From: Caproicibacter sp047777415
GTDB taxonomy: Bacteria; Bacillota; Clostridia; Oscillospirales; Acutalibacteraceae
Direction: 5' to 3'
Assembly (NCBI GenBank): GCA_047777415.1
Contig: JBKEEO010000001.1
Location: forward strand, 1,116,001 to 1,180,000
DNA: 64,000 nucleotides
The position numbers and the translations under genes were made by a program. Position 1 is the first letter of the stretch. Every line of letters begins with the position of its first letter. The notes below the pieces were generated by a model. That model was not told the DNA's origin. It saw nothing but the letters and a program-made list of their open reading frames with translations, and ran no database searches. This document shows positions 41,795-51,325 of this stretch, piece after piece.

Positions 41795-42736
41795 ATGGAT
41801 TTAGTTGTAACTTCTAAAAGAATCTTGACGGATTGCCTGGGTGTTCAGCCTAAGGAAGAGGTACTCATTGTCACCGACGACACCAGAGTAAACATTGCTA
41901 AGGCTCTCTACGAGGGAGCATGCTCTCTTGGCTGCGAAGCAGTCATGACAGTGATGCAGGCACGGGAACTCAATGGCGAGGAACCTCCAAAAATGATTGC
42001 TGAAGCGATGAAAGCAGCTGATGTAGTCATTTGTCCGACGGAAAAATCCCTTACTCACACAAACGCACGCATCAATGCCGCCAAAGAGGGTACCCGCATT
42101 GCCACAATGCCCGGAATCACCGAAGAGATGTTTGGGCAGGGCGCCATGACTGCAGATTATGCTAAAGTAGAGGAACTGACCAATCAAGTAACACAACTTT
42201 TGACTCAAAGCCGCATGGCCCGCATTGAAAAAGAAGGCTGTGTACTTACTTTAGATTTGACAGGAAGGCAGGGCGTTCCCAGCCCTGGGGTTTATAAACA
42301 ACCCGGAAAATGTGGTAATTTGCCCTCAGGCGAAGCGTACATAGCACCTTTGGAAAACGGTGTTAACGGAGAGATGTTGATTGACGGTTCTATGGTCGGT
42401 GTTGGAAAATTAGACTCACCGTTACACGTGGTCATCAAAAATGGCCGACTGCAAAAAATTACCGGGGACAAAAGCGATCAGCTGCAGGTATTGCTTGCCA
42501 ACGAGCGCAATGCAACCGTTGGAGAGCTGGGCATCGGCACCAACCCTTCCGCTATTTTAAGCGGCGTTATACTTGAAGATGAAAAGGTCTATGGCACAGT
42601 TCATATTGCGTTTGGAACCAACACATCGTTTGGCGGTGTAAACAAGGCTGACTGCCATATGGATGGTATTATCCTTGCACCAACATTATATTTGGATGAC
42701 CAGTTGGTAATTGAACATGGCAATTTTGTAATCTAA
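41795..42736 (+). CDS. M29-type aminopeptidase
   Basis: The 313-residue protein matches the thermophilic aminopeptidase (M29, AmpS) family: an N-terminal Rossmann-like half (VVICPTEKSLTHTNARINA) and the catalytic half NLPSGEAYIAP, GELGIGTNPSA, GTVHIAFG and CHMDGII with the two-metal ligands E, E, H and H. Family members remove N-terminal residues from peptides. AGGAGG precedes the ATG nine bases after the aroM stop. Confidence 0.87.
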   Translation: MDLVVTSKRILTDCLGVQPKEEVLIVTDDTRVNIAKALYEGACSLGCEAVMTVMQARELNGEEPPKMIAEAMKAADVVICPTEKSLTHTNARINAAKEGTRIATMPGITEEMFGQGAMTADYAKVEELTNQVTQLLTQSRMARIEKEGCVLTLDLTGRQGVPSPGVYKQPGKCGNLPSGEAYIAPLENGVNGEMLIDGSMVGVGKLDSPLHVVIKNGRLQKITGDKSDQLQVLLANERNATVGELGIGTNPSAILSGVILEDEKVYGTVHIAFGTNTSFGGVNKADCHMDGIILAPTLYLDDQLVIEHGNFVI

Positions 42737-42764
42737 AATGTTATGAAATAAAGAAGATGATCAA

Positions 42765-43427
42765 ATGTTTCAGGTTGGTATCATTCGTGTTTTGACCTCT
42801 CATGACCAGAATTTTGTGGATATGCATGGAAAAATCATAGAAGAGCATTTTCCCGGAATTCGGTGTATCTCAAAATGTATTCCGGATCAGTGGGAAGGTA
42901 TACATAGCCAAGAGCTTGGGGAAATTGCGGTGCCTAAAATCGTTGAAACCGCAAAATCGTTTGAAAATGTAAATATGATTATTGTCAGTTGCGCCGATGA
43001 CCCCGGCGTACAGGAGATCCGTGAGGCGATTCCCGGTTTGCCGGTAACGGGTGGAGGAGAAACTACGGCGGCTTTAGCTACCAAATACGGCGAAAAGATT
43101 GCTGTTCTTGGTATTGTTGATTACGCTCCAAAACCCTATATGCGCATGATTCCGGACAAAATAATTGCCGTTGGGAAGCCGGACGGTGTTAACAGCACAC
43201 TCGATTTGATGACACCGGAAGGCCGAATCAGTTGTCTGAAAAAAGCAAGGGAATTAAAAGAAATGGGCGCAGATGTGATCGCGCTGGGCTGCACTGGTTT
43301 GACCACCATTGGTATTGCAAGCGAAATTGAGCGTGAGACCGGATTGTGCGTGATTGATCCGGTGCTGGCCGAGGGCACCTTCGCTTATTTTGAGTCGATT
43401 CGAAAATCAAAACTGAATGGGGAATAA
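42765..43427 (+). CDS. Asp/Glu/hydantoin racemase family protein
   Basis: The 220-residue protein has the paired catalytic cysteines of the racemase superfamily, in IIVSCADDPG and IALGCTG. Further motifs are GIIRVLTS, TGGGETTAALATKYGEKIAVLG and the C-terminal CVIDPVLAEG. The closest subgroup is hydantoin racemase. It may interconvert the stereochemistry of an amino-acid- or hydantoin-like intermediate before or after the DUF917 step. No strong ribosome site is seen in the 28-base gap (AAGAAGA only). Confidence 0.83.
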   Translation: MFQVGIIRVLTSHDQNFVDMHGKIIEEHFPGIRCISKCIPDQWEGIHSQELGEIAVPKIVETAKSFENVNMIIVSCADDPGVQEIREAIPGLPVTGGGETTAALATKYGEKIAVLGIVDYAPKPYMRMIPDKIIAVGKPDGVNSTLDLMTPEGRISCLKKARELKEMGADVIALGCTGLTTIGIASEIERETGLCVIDPVLAEGTFAYFESIRKSKLNGE

Positions 43428-43430
43428 GTG

Positions 43431-44546
43431 ATGATTGAATTAACAAAAGAGCAGTGTCTTCAGATGCTCTACGGCGGCCTGTTGCTGGGTGGCGGCGGTG
43501 GCGGCAGTTTAGAATTAGGAATTGAAGCTCTGAACGAAAGTTTTCGCCACACCGATTCCCTCAAACTTCTGGAAATTACAGATCTTTCTCCTGAGGATAT
43601 CATTGTCAATGTATCTTTGGTAGGCGCACCCTCAGCAAAAGACGCCTGCGTAACTGTTGAACACTGGAAAACTGCACTCAAGAACTTTGAAGCGAACAGT
43701 GGGATGAAAATAGCGGGATTTACCACATGCGAAAACGGAGGCGCTTCTACCTCTAATGGCTGGATTATTTCCGCTCTTACCGGTATTCCGTTAGTGGATG
43801 CACCCAGCAACGGTCGTGCGCATCCAACCGGCGTTATGGGCAGTATCGGCTTAAACCGTAACCCAAATTATGTTACGATTCAATCGGCTGCTGGCGGCTG
43901 CGGCGTGCGCAATATAGAAACCGTTGCAAAAGGGAGTTTAGCAGCAACGTCACACATTGTACGCCAAACTGCAGTTGCCAGCGGAGGTTTGTGCTGCGTA
44001 CTGCGAAACCCCGTTACAGCGGACTATGCAAAAAGACATGCTGCTGTGGGTGCCCTGGCGCAGGCGTTGACTCTGGGCAGAGGCTACTTAAACCACATGG
44101 GCAAAGTGTCTGATCTTTTAGCTTATTTTGAGCAGGAATACAGCGCCGAAGTAGTTTGTCAGGGAACGGTCTGCAACTACGATTTGACTATGGACGGCGG
44201 ATATGATGTCGGTTCGTTCTATATTGAAACTGACAATGATCATTATGAATTATCCTTCTGGAACGAATACATGACTCTGGAGAAGAACGGCGAACGTATT
44301 GGAACGTTTCCGGACTTGTTAGTCACTTTGGATGCCTCTACCGGACTTGCGATATCCAGTGCGGAAATTAGTAACGGACGATGCGTATATATATTGAAAA
44401 TCCCGGCCTCCCATCTTATTCTCGGAGACGGGATGCGTCAAAAAGAACTGTTCCAAGAGGCTGAAAAAATTCTCAAACGGGAATTGATTCGATATCATGC
44501 TGATTTGTTTCAATCGTCCACCGATTCTCCATCATTGACTCAGTGA
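43431..44546 (+). CDS. DUF917-family protein (hydantoinase-associated)
   Basis: The 371-residue protein matches DUF917: GGLLLGGGGGGSLELG near the start, CENGGASTSNGW, GIPLVDAPSNGRAHPTGVMG, and VCQGTVCNYDLTMDGGYDVGSF. The domain also occurs beside, and fused to, hydantoin-utilisation (HyuA/HyuB-like) proteins; its chemistry is undetermined. The start is the ATG at 43431, three bases after the racemase stop and behind GGGGAATAAG. It is the last gene of the operon. Confidence 0.85.
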   Translation: MIELTKEQCLQMLYGGLLLGGGGGGSLELGIEALNESFRHTDSLKLLEITDLSPEDIIVNVSLVGAPSAKDACVTVEHWKTALKNFEANSGMKIAGFTTCENGGASTSNGWIISALTGIPLVDAPSNGRAHPTGVMGSIGLNRNPNYVTIQSAAGGCGVRNIETVAKGSLAATSHIVRQTAVASGGLCCVLRNPVTADYAKRHAAVGALAQALTLGRGYLNHMGKVSDLLAYFEQEYSAEVVCQGTVCNYDLTMDGGYDVGSFYIETDNDHYELSFWNEYMTLEKNGERIGTFPDLLVTLDASTGLAISSAEISNGRCVYILKIPASHLILGDGMRQKELFQEAEKILKRELIRYHADLFQSSTDSPSLTQ

Positions 44547-44628
44547 GAGTGATTCATAACGTTTCACGTAGAAAGATTTCATAAAAATATTTGCGGTTTC
44601 GCAATCGAGTGTTAGAGTTATTGTTTTA

Positions 44629-45075
44629 GGCTCTATGGCAATCGTTGTGGTACCATAATCCAAAACATCGGATGGAGCGGCGATATGCTGCTCCATTTTT
44701 TGTGCTCTATATCAATTGTTGAAGTCGCGCAAAATAAAATATCGGAAGGAGCAGTATTCAACTGCTCCATTTTTCGTGGAATTACGAAACATGAAAAAAT
44801 ATGATCGCGGAAACAGTTTTCATTACGGTAGCTTAGTTATTGTGTTTGAGTACCTTTTGCTGTTAAACCTTTTAGCAAAACCTTTGCTGTATGTGCAGCC
44901 GAAAGAATCATGGATACAAAATACTTTTTGACCAATGGACCATTGGGTTGACGCAATCGACCAATTTTTCAACGTTGCTGTTTGTATGGTCAGGCTATCG
45001 GAAGAACTGTTCTTTGCAGGCTTTCAGTTTATCAGCTTATATTCCACTATACCCCATTTGCACTTGCAATACCCG
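44629..45075 (-). mobile_element. Decayed tandem relics of an ISL3-family element end
   Basis: GGCTCTATGGCAATCGTTG at 44629, followed by a GGAGCGGC...CTGCTCCATTTTTTGT block, matches the end of the ISL3 copies at 14553 and 55041 with many changes. A second, more diverged copy begins at 44704. It continues to about 45075 through blocks such as TTTGAGTACCTT, ACCAATGGACCAT and GAAGAACTGTTCTTT that match the 3' part of the transposase gene. No open frame remains. Confidence 0.8.
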
Positions 45076-45179
45076 AGACAATACTGTAAAATATATCCAA
45101 AGAATGAATCAAGTTATCTAAAATATTTATAAACACTGAATTGTTTTTATCTTATAAGTATAAGCGTTATAAGCGTTCG

Positions 45180-45449
45180 ATGCGCGGTTTATTCCTAAAC
45201 TCCATTTCCACAGACAAAATGCTGAATATGGTGTTAAATGCCACTTTGGACGGTACTGAGAATACAGCGGTTGCAACTACCATTGTGATGGCGGGAAAAA
45301 CAGCAGAAAGCTGGCTTTATCTTGCTAACTGCTGTGTCATCATTGCATATTCCGCTGAAATCTACTCGATCCGGGAGAACCATTTGACCAATGCTCTGCG
45401 CTTTTGCAGCGTACAAGCTGTTCACGGAAAGAGTCATGATTCTCAGTGA
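45180..45449 (+). CDS. Hypothetical protein or gene remnant
   Basis: A 90-codon frame runs from the ATG at 45180 to the stop before the response regulator. It has no clear ribosome site and no family motif; LNATLDGTENTAVATTIVMAG and LYLANCCVIIAYSAEIY are its best-formed stretches. It directly follows the ISL3 relic and may be part of a gene damaged by it. Confidence 0.25.
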   Translation: MRGLFLNSISTDKMLNMVLNATLDGTENTAVATTIVMAGKTAESWLYLANCCVIIAYSAEIYSIRENHLTNALRFCSVQAVHGKSHDSQ

Positions 45450-45464
45450 TGATAAGGAGAAAAA

Positions 45465-47090
45465 ATGATTAAGGTAATTATTGCAGACGATGAAGACAAG
45501 GTTTGCCAGTTAATCCGAAACCTAATTGATTGGAATGCCTTCGACATGAAAATCGTAGGTATCGCGCATAACGGCGTAGAAGCCCTTGAAATGGTTTATA
45601 ACCTTTCACCGGACCTAATGATTACAGATATCCGAATGCCCGGTTACGACGGCTTGGAAATGATTCGCCGTGCCAGGAGTTTCAGTGAGAACCTAAGCTT
45701 CATCATTATCAGCGGATATCAGCATTTTGAATATGCACAAAACGCAATTAAGTACGGTGCGGGCGATTATCTTTTAAAACCAATCAAAAAAGAAGAATTA
45801 ATGGCTTCATTAAACAGAATCCGTTCAAAATACCGCCAGCGCAGCGAGCAAATCTGCAAGGAAAAGATGCTTTACGATCAGCTGAAATATGGAAGGGAGA
45901 AACTGCGCCAAAACTTGTTTGCCGATCTTCTCTCGAAAGACCCGGATTGGGTGGACAATTCCAATATTGACATAATAAATCAAACGTATCGATATGCCTT
46001 TCAGCCGGGTATGTTTCAAGTCTGTGCGGTTAAGATCGATTGCGGCGGAGACAACGAATATGACAGTGCAATCAGAATACTTGAGGATAAAGTAGTACAG
46101 ATTATAAGCCGCTCACTGAAAGAGCACTGTTTTGATCTTGAAACGACCTGTCAAGACAGCACGACATGGTGTGTTTTAAATTACGCATGTGAAAAGAAAA
46201 AAATCCTGCGCACAAAAATGAAAACTCTTTTGGATGAACTAATTCTGCAGAAAGCTGCTTTTGAAAACTTCTCTTTTACATTGGGAATCGGTGCTGCCGT
46301 AAACGAGATTGGGAAACTTCAAAGCAGCTTGCAGTCTGCTGAATTTGCCGTAAAACAACGGCTGATATTGGGTTGCGACCGGCTTATTGAACCAACGGAA
46401 TGGACTGCTGCATCGGAAAATTACGCAGATACGCTCCTTCTGGATATGGATAAAAAGCTGAGCCTGTTTTTAGAAATTTTGGATCGAGAAGCAATCCGTG
46501 AATGCATCTTGCAGATGGGTAGAAAAATTGAAGAGGACAAAAAGAAACTAAGCGGAGAAGATGTTTTTTATATTGCAACGCAGACTTTTGATTTGTACCT
46601 AGTGCACTTGCGCAGGCTTAAACTTCCTATCTTAAACAATGTTGTACCGCAGAAAGAAGATTTTCAAATTCGGGCAGAACGCTGCGGTACGGTACCGCAG
46701 TTATTTGAATATCTCTGTTCAACAATTACAGATTCTCTTGATAAAATCGTGCAAGAGAAACACCAAATGGACACACGTCCAATCCGACAGGCTAAGCAGT
46801 ACATACACCGCAATTTTCGAGATACACTTTCACTGGAAAAAATCAGCAGTATGGTAGGGTTCAGTCCGTCCTATTTTAGCACATTGTTTAAAAAAGAAAC
46901 CGGTATTAATTTTGTCGACTATTTGGCCCAAGTGCGCATGGAGGAAGCGAAACGCCTTCTTCGAGAAACGAATTTAAGTGTCGCTGCGGTATGTGAGCAG
47001 GTGGGATACAGCGATCTGAAACATTTCACGAAAAGTTTTAAAAAGTATACAGGACTTAAACCAAACGAATACCGCAAATTATATTCATAG
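45465..47090 (+). CDS. Response regulator with AraC-type output (YesN-like)
   Basis: The 541-residue protein has a receiver domain at residues 1-120 (IIADDEDKVCQLI, phospho-acceptor D in LMITDIRMPGYDG, then IIISGYQ and YLLKPIKKEEL). A central helical domain follows, then a C-terminal AraC pair (LSLEKISSMVGFSPSYFSTLFKKETG; LSVAAVCEQVGYSDLKHFTKSFKKYTG). It is the partner of the kinase 14 bases downstream and probably activates the ABC importer genes that follow. AAGGAG precedes the ATG. Confidence 0.92.
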   Translation: MIKVIIADDEDKVCQLIRNLIDWNAFDMKIVGIAHNGVEALEMVYNLSPDLMITDIRMPGYDGLEMIRRARSFSENLSFIIISGYQHFEYAQNAIKYGAGDYLLKPIKKEELMASLNRIRSKYRQRSEQICKEKMLYDQLKYGREKLRQNLFADLLSKDPDWVDNSNIDIINQTYRYAFQPGMFQVCAVKIDCGGDNEYDSAIRILEDKVVQIISRSLKEHCFDLETTCQDSTTWCVLNYACEKKKILRTKMKTLLDELILQKAAFENFSFTLGIGAAVNEIGKLQSSLQSAEFAVKQRLILGCDRLIEPTEWTAASENYADTLLLDMDKKLSLFLEILDREAIRECILQMGRKIEEDKKKLSGEDVFYIATQTFDLYLVHLRRLKLPILNNVVPQKEDFQIRAERCGTVPQLFEYLCSTITDSLDKIVQEKHQMDTRPIRQAKQYIHRNFRDTLSLEKISSMVGFSPSYFSTLFKKETGINFVDYLAQVRMEEAKRLLRETNLSVAAVCEQVGYSDLKHFTKSFKKYTGLKPNEYRKLYS

Positions 47091-47104
47091 GACGGGACAC
47101 CAAT

Positions 47105-48142
47105 ATGAAGCGGAAAAACTTTAAGTATCTCTCCTGCCGTATTGTATTGTTAGCTAAAGTATGTGCGGTGTGTTCTTTCCTGTACCTAACCGCCTTGACC
47201 GCTACATCCCTTCAAGAAGATCAGCACTTGATATTTGCATTGATCGGTTGGCTGCTCTTTGCTGCGGCTTTGGTTGTTTTTTGGAATTGGATTCGACGTC
47301 CTTACTTAGAAAATTCCAGAGCACTGCGGCTGTTTTTAACAGGATATACCATGAACGGTCTGTTCTGCCAGCACACCGCTCTTAGTCCGGAAATTGAAAA
47401 AGCTATTTTGAAAATTCAAGACATCATGAAGAAGGACAAACTGATTAGTGCGACAAAAAAACAAGCCCAGTACCTTGCACTTCAAAATCAAATTAATCCC
47501 CATTTTCTCTATAACGCCCTGGAAGGAATTCGGGGAGAAACACTGAGTGCCGGTCTTGAAAATGTAGCCAAAATGACGGAAGCACTGTCTACATTTTTTC
47601 GTTATACAATTTCCAGCTCTGAAAATCTGGTTACACTGGAGGATGAACTGACAAATATTCAAAATTATTATATTATACAGCGGTATCGTTTTGGGGAAAA
47701 ATTAAACCTTAGCATTGAATATGACCCGGAAGATGAATCGGAGATTATGTCCTATTGCCTGCCAAAATTGACGCTGCAGCCGATTGTAGAAAACGCAATT
47801 TATCATGGCATTGAACGGATTATAGGAGAAGGAAGGCTGCGTATTAAAATAGAGGTAACCACTCGTCGTTTAATTATTACAGTTTCCGACAACGGACTGG
47901 GTATGACAGAAGAACGGCTGCAAGAAATAAACAGTAAACTCGGTGATATGACACTGGACTATATCAATCCTGAAAAAGAATCTCACGGGGGGATTGCGGT
48001 AGTAAATGTCAACAACCGAATCAAGCTCTTGTTTGGAGAAGAATATGGTATTTGCATATACAGTACACTGAATGTGGGAACCGATGTGGAGATTACCCTT
48101 CCGTTGATTCGTAAAGACGGCAGAGATACTTATGAAAGATGA
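47105..48142 (+). CDS. Sensor histidine kinase (YesM/LytS-like)
   Basis: The 345-residue kinase has two adjacent transmembrane helices at about 12-35 and 42-62 with almost no external loop, then the His_kinase domain: QNQINPHFLYNALEGIRGE carries the phospho-accepting histidine, LQPIVENAIYHGIE is the N box, and SDNGLGMTEERLQEI is the G1 box. Lacking the usual external sensor, it may receive its signal through the substrate-binding protein, the membrane, or the ABC-like protein encoded next, with which it overlaps by 11 bases. Confidence 0.9.
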   Translation: MKRKNFKYLSCRIVLLAKVCAVCSFLYLTALTATSLQEDQHLIFALIGWLLFAAALVVFWNWIRRPYLENSRALRLFLTGYTMNGLFCQHTALSPEIEKAILKIQDIMKKDKLISATKKQAQYLALQNQINPHFLYNALEGIRGETLSAGLENVAKMTEALSTFFRYTISSSENLVTLEDELTNIQNYYIIQRYRFGEKLNLSIEYDPEDESEIMSYCLPKLTLQPIVENAIYHGIERIIGEGRLRIKIEVTTRRLIITVSDNGLGMTEERLQEINSKLGDMTLDYINPEKESHGGIAVVNVNNRIKLLFGEEYGICIYSTLNVGTDVEITLPLIRKDGRDTYER

Positions 48143-49598
48143 AGTTTTAAGACTGGACCAAGTTACTACGCTGCAAAACGGCATGACCTTGCTGGATCAT
48201 TTTAATTTGCATATATTCAAAGGGGAGATTATGGGGCTGGTCTGCGAAAATGAAAACGGCAAAGAGTCTTTGATTCGTTTAATTTGCCAAAATGTGCCCA
48301 TTCATTATGGGCGTGTTTATTTCAATGAAAAACTGGTTAATAACTATCAGCACAGCCCAATGACCCCAAATCGCGTTGCGGTCATTCAGCAAAATAGCAG
48401 TCTTTTTGAGAATTTGCCTGTTGCAGACAATATCTTCATTATGCGCCGTGGAGTGAAAAAATATATCATCTCCCGTCGGGTTTTGAATGAACAGCTTCGG
48501 CTTTTAACCAAGCAGCTGGGTATCAAAATTAACGGCAGCAATCCGGCAGGGAATTTGACGCGGTACGAACAATGTATCGTTGAACTGTTACGGGCACAAA
48601 TCATGGGTGCGAAGCTTGTTATTATCCGAGATATCAGTAATTCCATCAGTTCAGTTGATCTGATTCACTTTCACAGTCTCATGCGCTTTTTTTGTCAAAA
48701 GGGCTTGTCTTTCCTCTATATCTGTAACCACCATGAAGAAGCCTTTAAAATTTGCAACCGCATTTCACTGATGAAAGATGGTAAAATCCTTAAAGTATTT
48801 GATCAGAAAGAGTTTCGCACAGAAAATATGCTGCCGTTTTACATTAAAAATTTTGAAAATCTTCCGGCGAAAAAAAACAATTCCCCCAGCAGCGAGGAAA
48901 TTTTGTCCTTTCGCCAAATATGCACTGAAACAATGGATAATATGTCGTTTTCCATCTCAAAAGGGGAATGTACGGTTTTATTCGACGTCGACAACATGGT
49001 GCTTAGAGATATCATGGATTTGATGAACGGTACAAAAAGGCCAAATGCAGGAAAAATTTATCTTTCCGGTTCCCTATATACATACCAGCAAGCGCGGCAT
49101 GCTGTGAGACATGGAGTCGCATTTATCAATGAAAATCCCGTACAAAGTATGATTTTTAAGGATATGAGTTACCTTGAAAATCTGTGTTTTCTCATTGGGG
49201 AAAAGAAAAAACGATTGCATATTGGCAAACGGGTCAAAAGACATATTCAGAAAGAATATGCACCGCTAGTCGGAGACGTTGTTTATGAGCAAAATGTGCA
49301 AAGGCTCGGTCTGACAGAACTGTACGACCTAGTTTATTATCGTACGATACTTGCAAATCCCAAAATTGTATTTTGCATGCAGCCTTTCGCAGGAGCGGAT
49401 ATGTATTTGCGGCGACACATCATAGATTTAATGGGACTGATGCAAAAGAAAGGAATCACAGTGATCATACCCTCTGTTAACATTGCAGATTCCCTGGTTA
49501 TCGCAGATCGGCTGATTTTGTTAAAAAAAGGAAGATTTAGCCAGGAATATTCAAGGAACAAATTTTATCTGTTTCGTTCTGAGGGTACTATTTTATAA
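48132..49598 (+). CDS. Degenerate sugar-type ABC ATPase-like protein
   Basis: The 488-residue protein has the tandem layout of RbsA/XylG sugar-importer ATPases, but the catalytic motifs are gone. Where the first Walker A should read G-x-N-GAGKST it has CENENGKESL. The signature is NLTRYEQCIVELLRA rather than LSGGQQQ. The first Walker B end is VIIRDIS, without D-E. The second half has FDVDNMVLRD at the P-loop position. It cannot be a normal ATPase, so a regulatory or scaffolding role is likely. The gene overlaps the histidine kinase and precedes an intact RbsA-type ATPase. ATG at 48132 behind a weak AAAGACGGCAG. Confidence 0.8.
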   Translation: MKDEVLRLDQVTTLQNGMTLLDHFNLHIFKGEIMGLVCENENGKESLIRLICQNVPIHYGRVYFNEKLVNNYQHSPMTPNRVAVIQQNSSLFENLPVADNIFIMRRGVKKYIISRRVLNEQLRLLTKQLGIKINGSNPAGNLTRYEQCIVELLRAQIMGAKLVIIRDISNSISSVDLIHFHSLMRFFCQKGLSFLYICNHHEEAFKICNRISLMKDGKILKVFDQKEFRTENMLPFYIKNFENLPAKKNNSPSSEEILSFRQICTETMDNMSFSISKGECTVLFDVDNMVLRDIMDLMNGTKRPNAGKIYLSGSLYTYQQARHAVRHGVAFINENPVQSMIFKDMSYLENLCFLIGEKKKRLHIGKRVKRHIQKEYAPLVGDVVYEQNVQRLGLTELYDLVYYRTILANPKIVFCMQPFAGADMYLRRHIIDLMGLMQKKGITVIIPSVNIADSLVIADRLILLKKGRFSQEYSRNKFYLFRSEGTIL

Positions 49599-49774
49599 TT
49601 GGTAGTTAAAATATCCATAAATCATTATTCATACATAAAAATTATAGTTCTAATCATCAAAAACATCTAAAAAAACCCCCCTTAAATCGAAAATTGCTCC
49701 CCTTACGGATAACATCTAATCCTGCTATACTGAGTTTGCAAGGATGGATGCGACGGATAAGGAGAGTGAATTTT

Positions 49775-51292
49775 GTGGGGGAGTATATCGTTGAGATGGA
49801 TCACATCTGCAAATCCTTCCCCGGTGTAAAAGCTCTGGACGACGTGTCGTTCCGGCTGAAAGCCGGGGAAGTTTTAGCTTTGCTTGGGGAAAATGGCGCA
49901 GGAAAATCAACCCTGATGAAAGTTCTCAGCGGCGTTTATCAAAAGGATAAAGGAGAAATCCGAGTATTTGGTAAAACCATTGAAGATTTGAATCCCAGTA
50001 AAGCGCAAAACTTAGGTATTGCGATTATCCATCAGGAATTGAACCTTTGTAAGCATCTTACAGTTGCAGAAAATATTTTTTTAGGACGCGAAAAATCCCG
50101 ATATGGTGTCATTCAAAAAAAGGATATGAACCGTCAGGCTTCTAAAATTCTTGCGCGGCTGAATTTGGAAATTGATCCAACGGAAACGGTAGGAAATTTG
50201 GCGGTTTCAAAACAGCAGATGGTTGAAATTGCAAAGGCACTTTCCACAGATGCCCGCATTTTGATTATGGATGAACCTACCTCGGCATTGACCCTGAGTG
50301 AAATTGAAGAACTGTTCCAAATTATCCGCAAGTTAAAAAAAGACGGCTGTGGGATTGTCTATATTTCACACCGCTTAGAGGAACTGCAGAATATTGCCGA
50401 CCGTGTTCAAATTATGCGTGACGGCAGATACATAACATCCATGAATTTCAAGGATACCACAATGGACGAAATCATTGCAAACATGGTTGGCCGCGAAATC
50501 ACAGAAAAATTTCCGCGGATAGAATGCAAACGCGGTGCAAAAATCTTGGAAGTCAAAAACCTAAATGCCGGGAAAATGGTACGTGACGTTAGCTTTGATT
50601 TGTTTGAGGGTGAAATATTAGGCATTGCGGGACTTCTAGGCGCCGGCAGGACGGAAACAACCCGTGCAATTTTTGGGGCAGGCCCAAAAGAATCCGGCCA
50701 AATTATTTTAGATGGGCGTGAAGTTACAATTCGCCGTCCCATCGATGCCATCCGCCAAGGCATTATGCTCGTGCCGGAGGATCGCCGTAAAGACGGACTT
50801 TGCATTAAGCTCAGCGTACAAGACAACATTGCCCTTCCAAATCTTGAAACACTCTGCAACCGTTTAGGAGTCATTGATCGGAAAAAAGAAAATGGTTTGA
50901 CGGAACAATCGATACGCAACCTCAATATAAAACTTCCCTCTCCAAACGTGAATGTGGCAACGCTTTCGGGCGGCAACCAACAAAAAGTTGTTGTGGCGAA
51001 ATGGCTGGCTCGCAAATCTAGGGTCGTCATGTTCGATGAACCAACCAGGGGGATTGATGTAGCTGCTAAGGTGGAAATTTACAACTTAATGAATGAATTG
51101 AAAAAACAGGGAATCGGAGTCCTATTTGTTTCCTCTGAAATGCCGGAAATACTCGGTATCAGCGACCGTATTCTTGTCATGTGCGACGGAAGAATCACGG
51201 GAGAGATGGATATCTCGGAAGCAACGCAAGACTTAATTTTAAAATATGCTACCAAGTTCGATTCAAAATCCGGTCTTAAGGAAGCAATATAG
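49775..51292 (+). CDS. Sugar ABC transporter ATP-binding protein (RbsA-like)
   Basis: The 505-residue ATPase has two full ABC halves: Walker A GENGAGKST, NLAVSKQQMVEIAKAL and Walker B ILIMDEPTS in the first, and GAGRTE, TLSGGNQQKVVVAKWL and VMFDEPTRGID in the second. These are the hallmarks of ribose/xylose-type importers. The start is GTG at 49775, behind AAGGAGAG; the open frame extends further upstream without a ribosome site. A TATACT -10 at 49726 lies upstream without a good -35, fitting control by the AraC-type regulator. Confidence 0.93.
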   Translation: MGEYIVEMDHICKSFPGVKALDDVSFRLKAGEVLALLGENGAGKSTLMKVLSGVYQKDKGEIRVFGKTIEDLNPSKAQNLGIAIIHQELNLCKHLTVAENIFLGREKSRYGVIQKKDMNRQASKILARLNLEIDPTETVGNLAVSKQQMVEIAKALSTDARILIMDEPTSALTLSEIEELFQIIRKLKKDGCGIVYISHRLEELQNIADRVQIMRDGRYITSMNFKDTTMDEIIANMVGREITEKFPRIECKRGAKILEVKNLNAGKMVRDVSFDLFEGEILGIAGLLGAGRTETTRAIFGAGPKESGQIILDGREVTIRRPIDAIRQGIMLVPEDRRKDGLCIKLSVQDNIALPNLETLCNRLGVIDRKKENGLTEQSIRNLNIKLPSPNVNVATLSGGNQQKVVVAKWLARKSRVVMFDEPTRGIDVAAKVEIYNLMNELKKQGIGVLFVSSEMPEILGISDRILVMCDGRITGEMDISEATQDLILKYATKFDSKSGLKEAI

Positions 51293-51325
51293 CTGCAAAT
51301 TATTGTGATACGGGGGCATCAAGAT

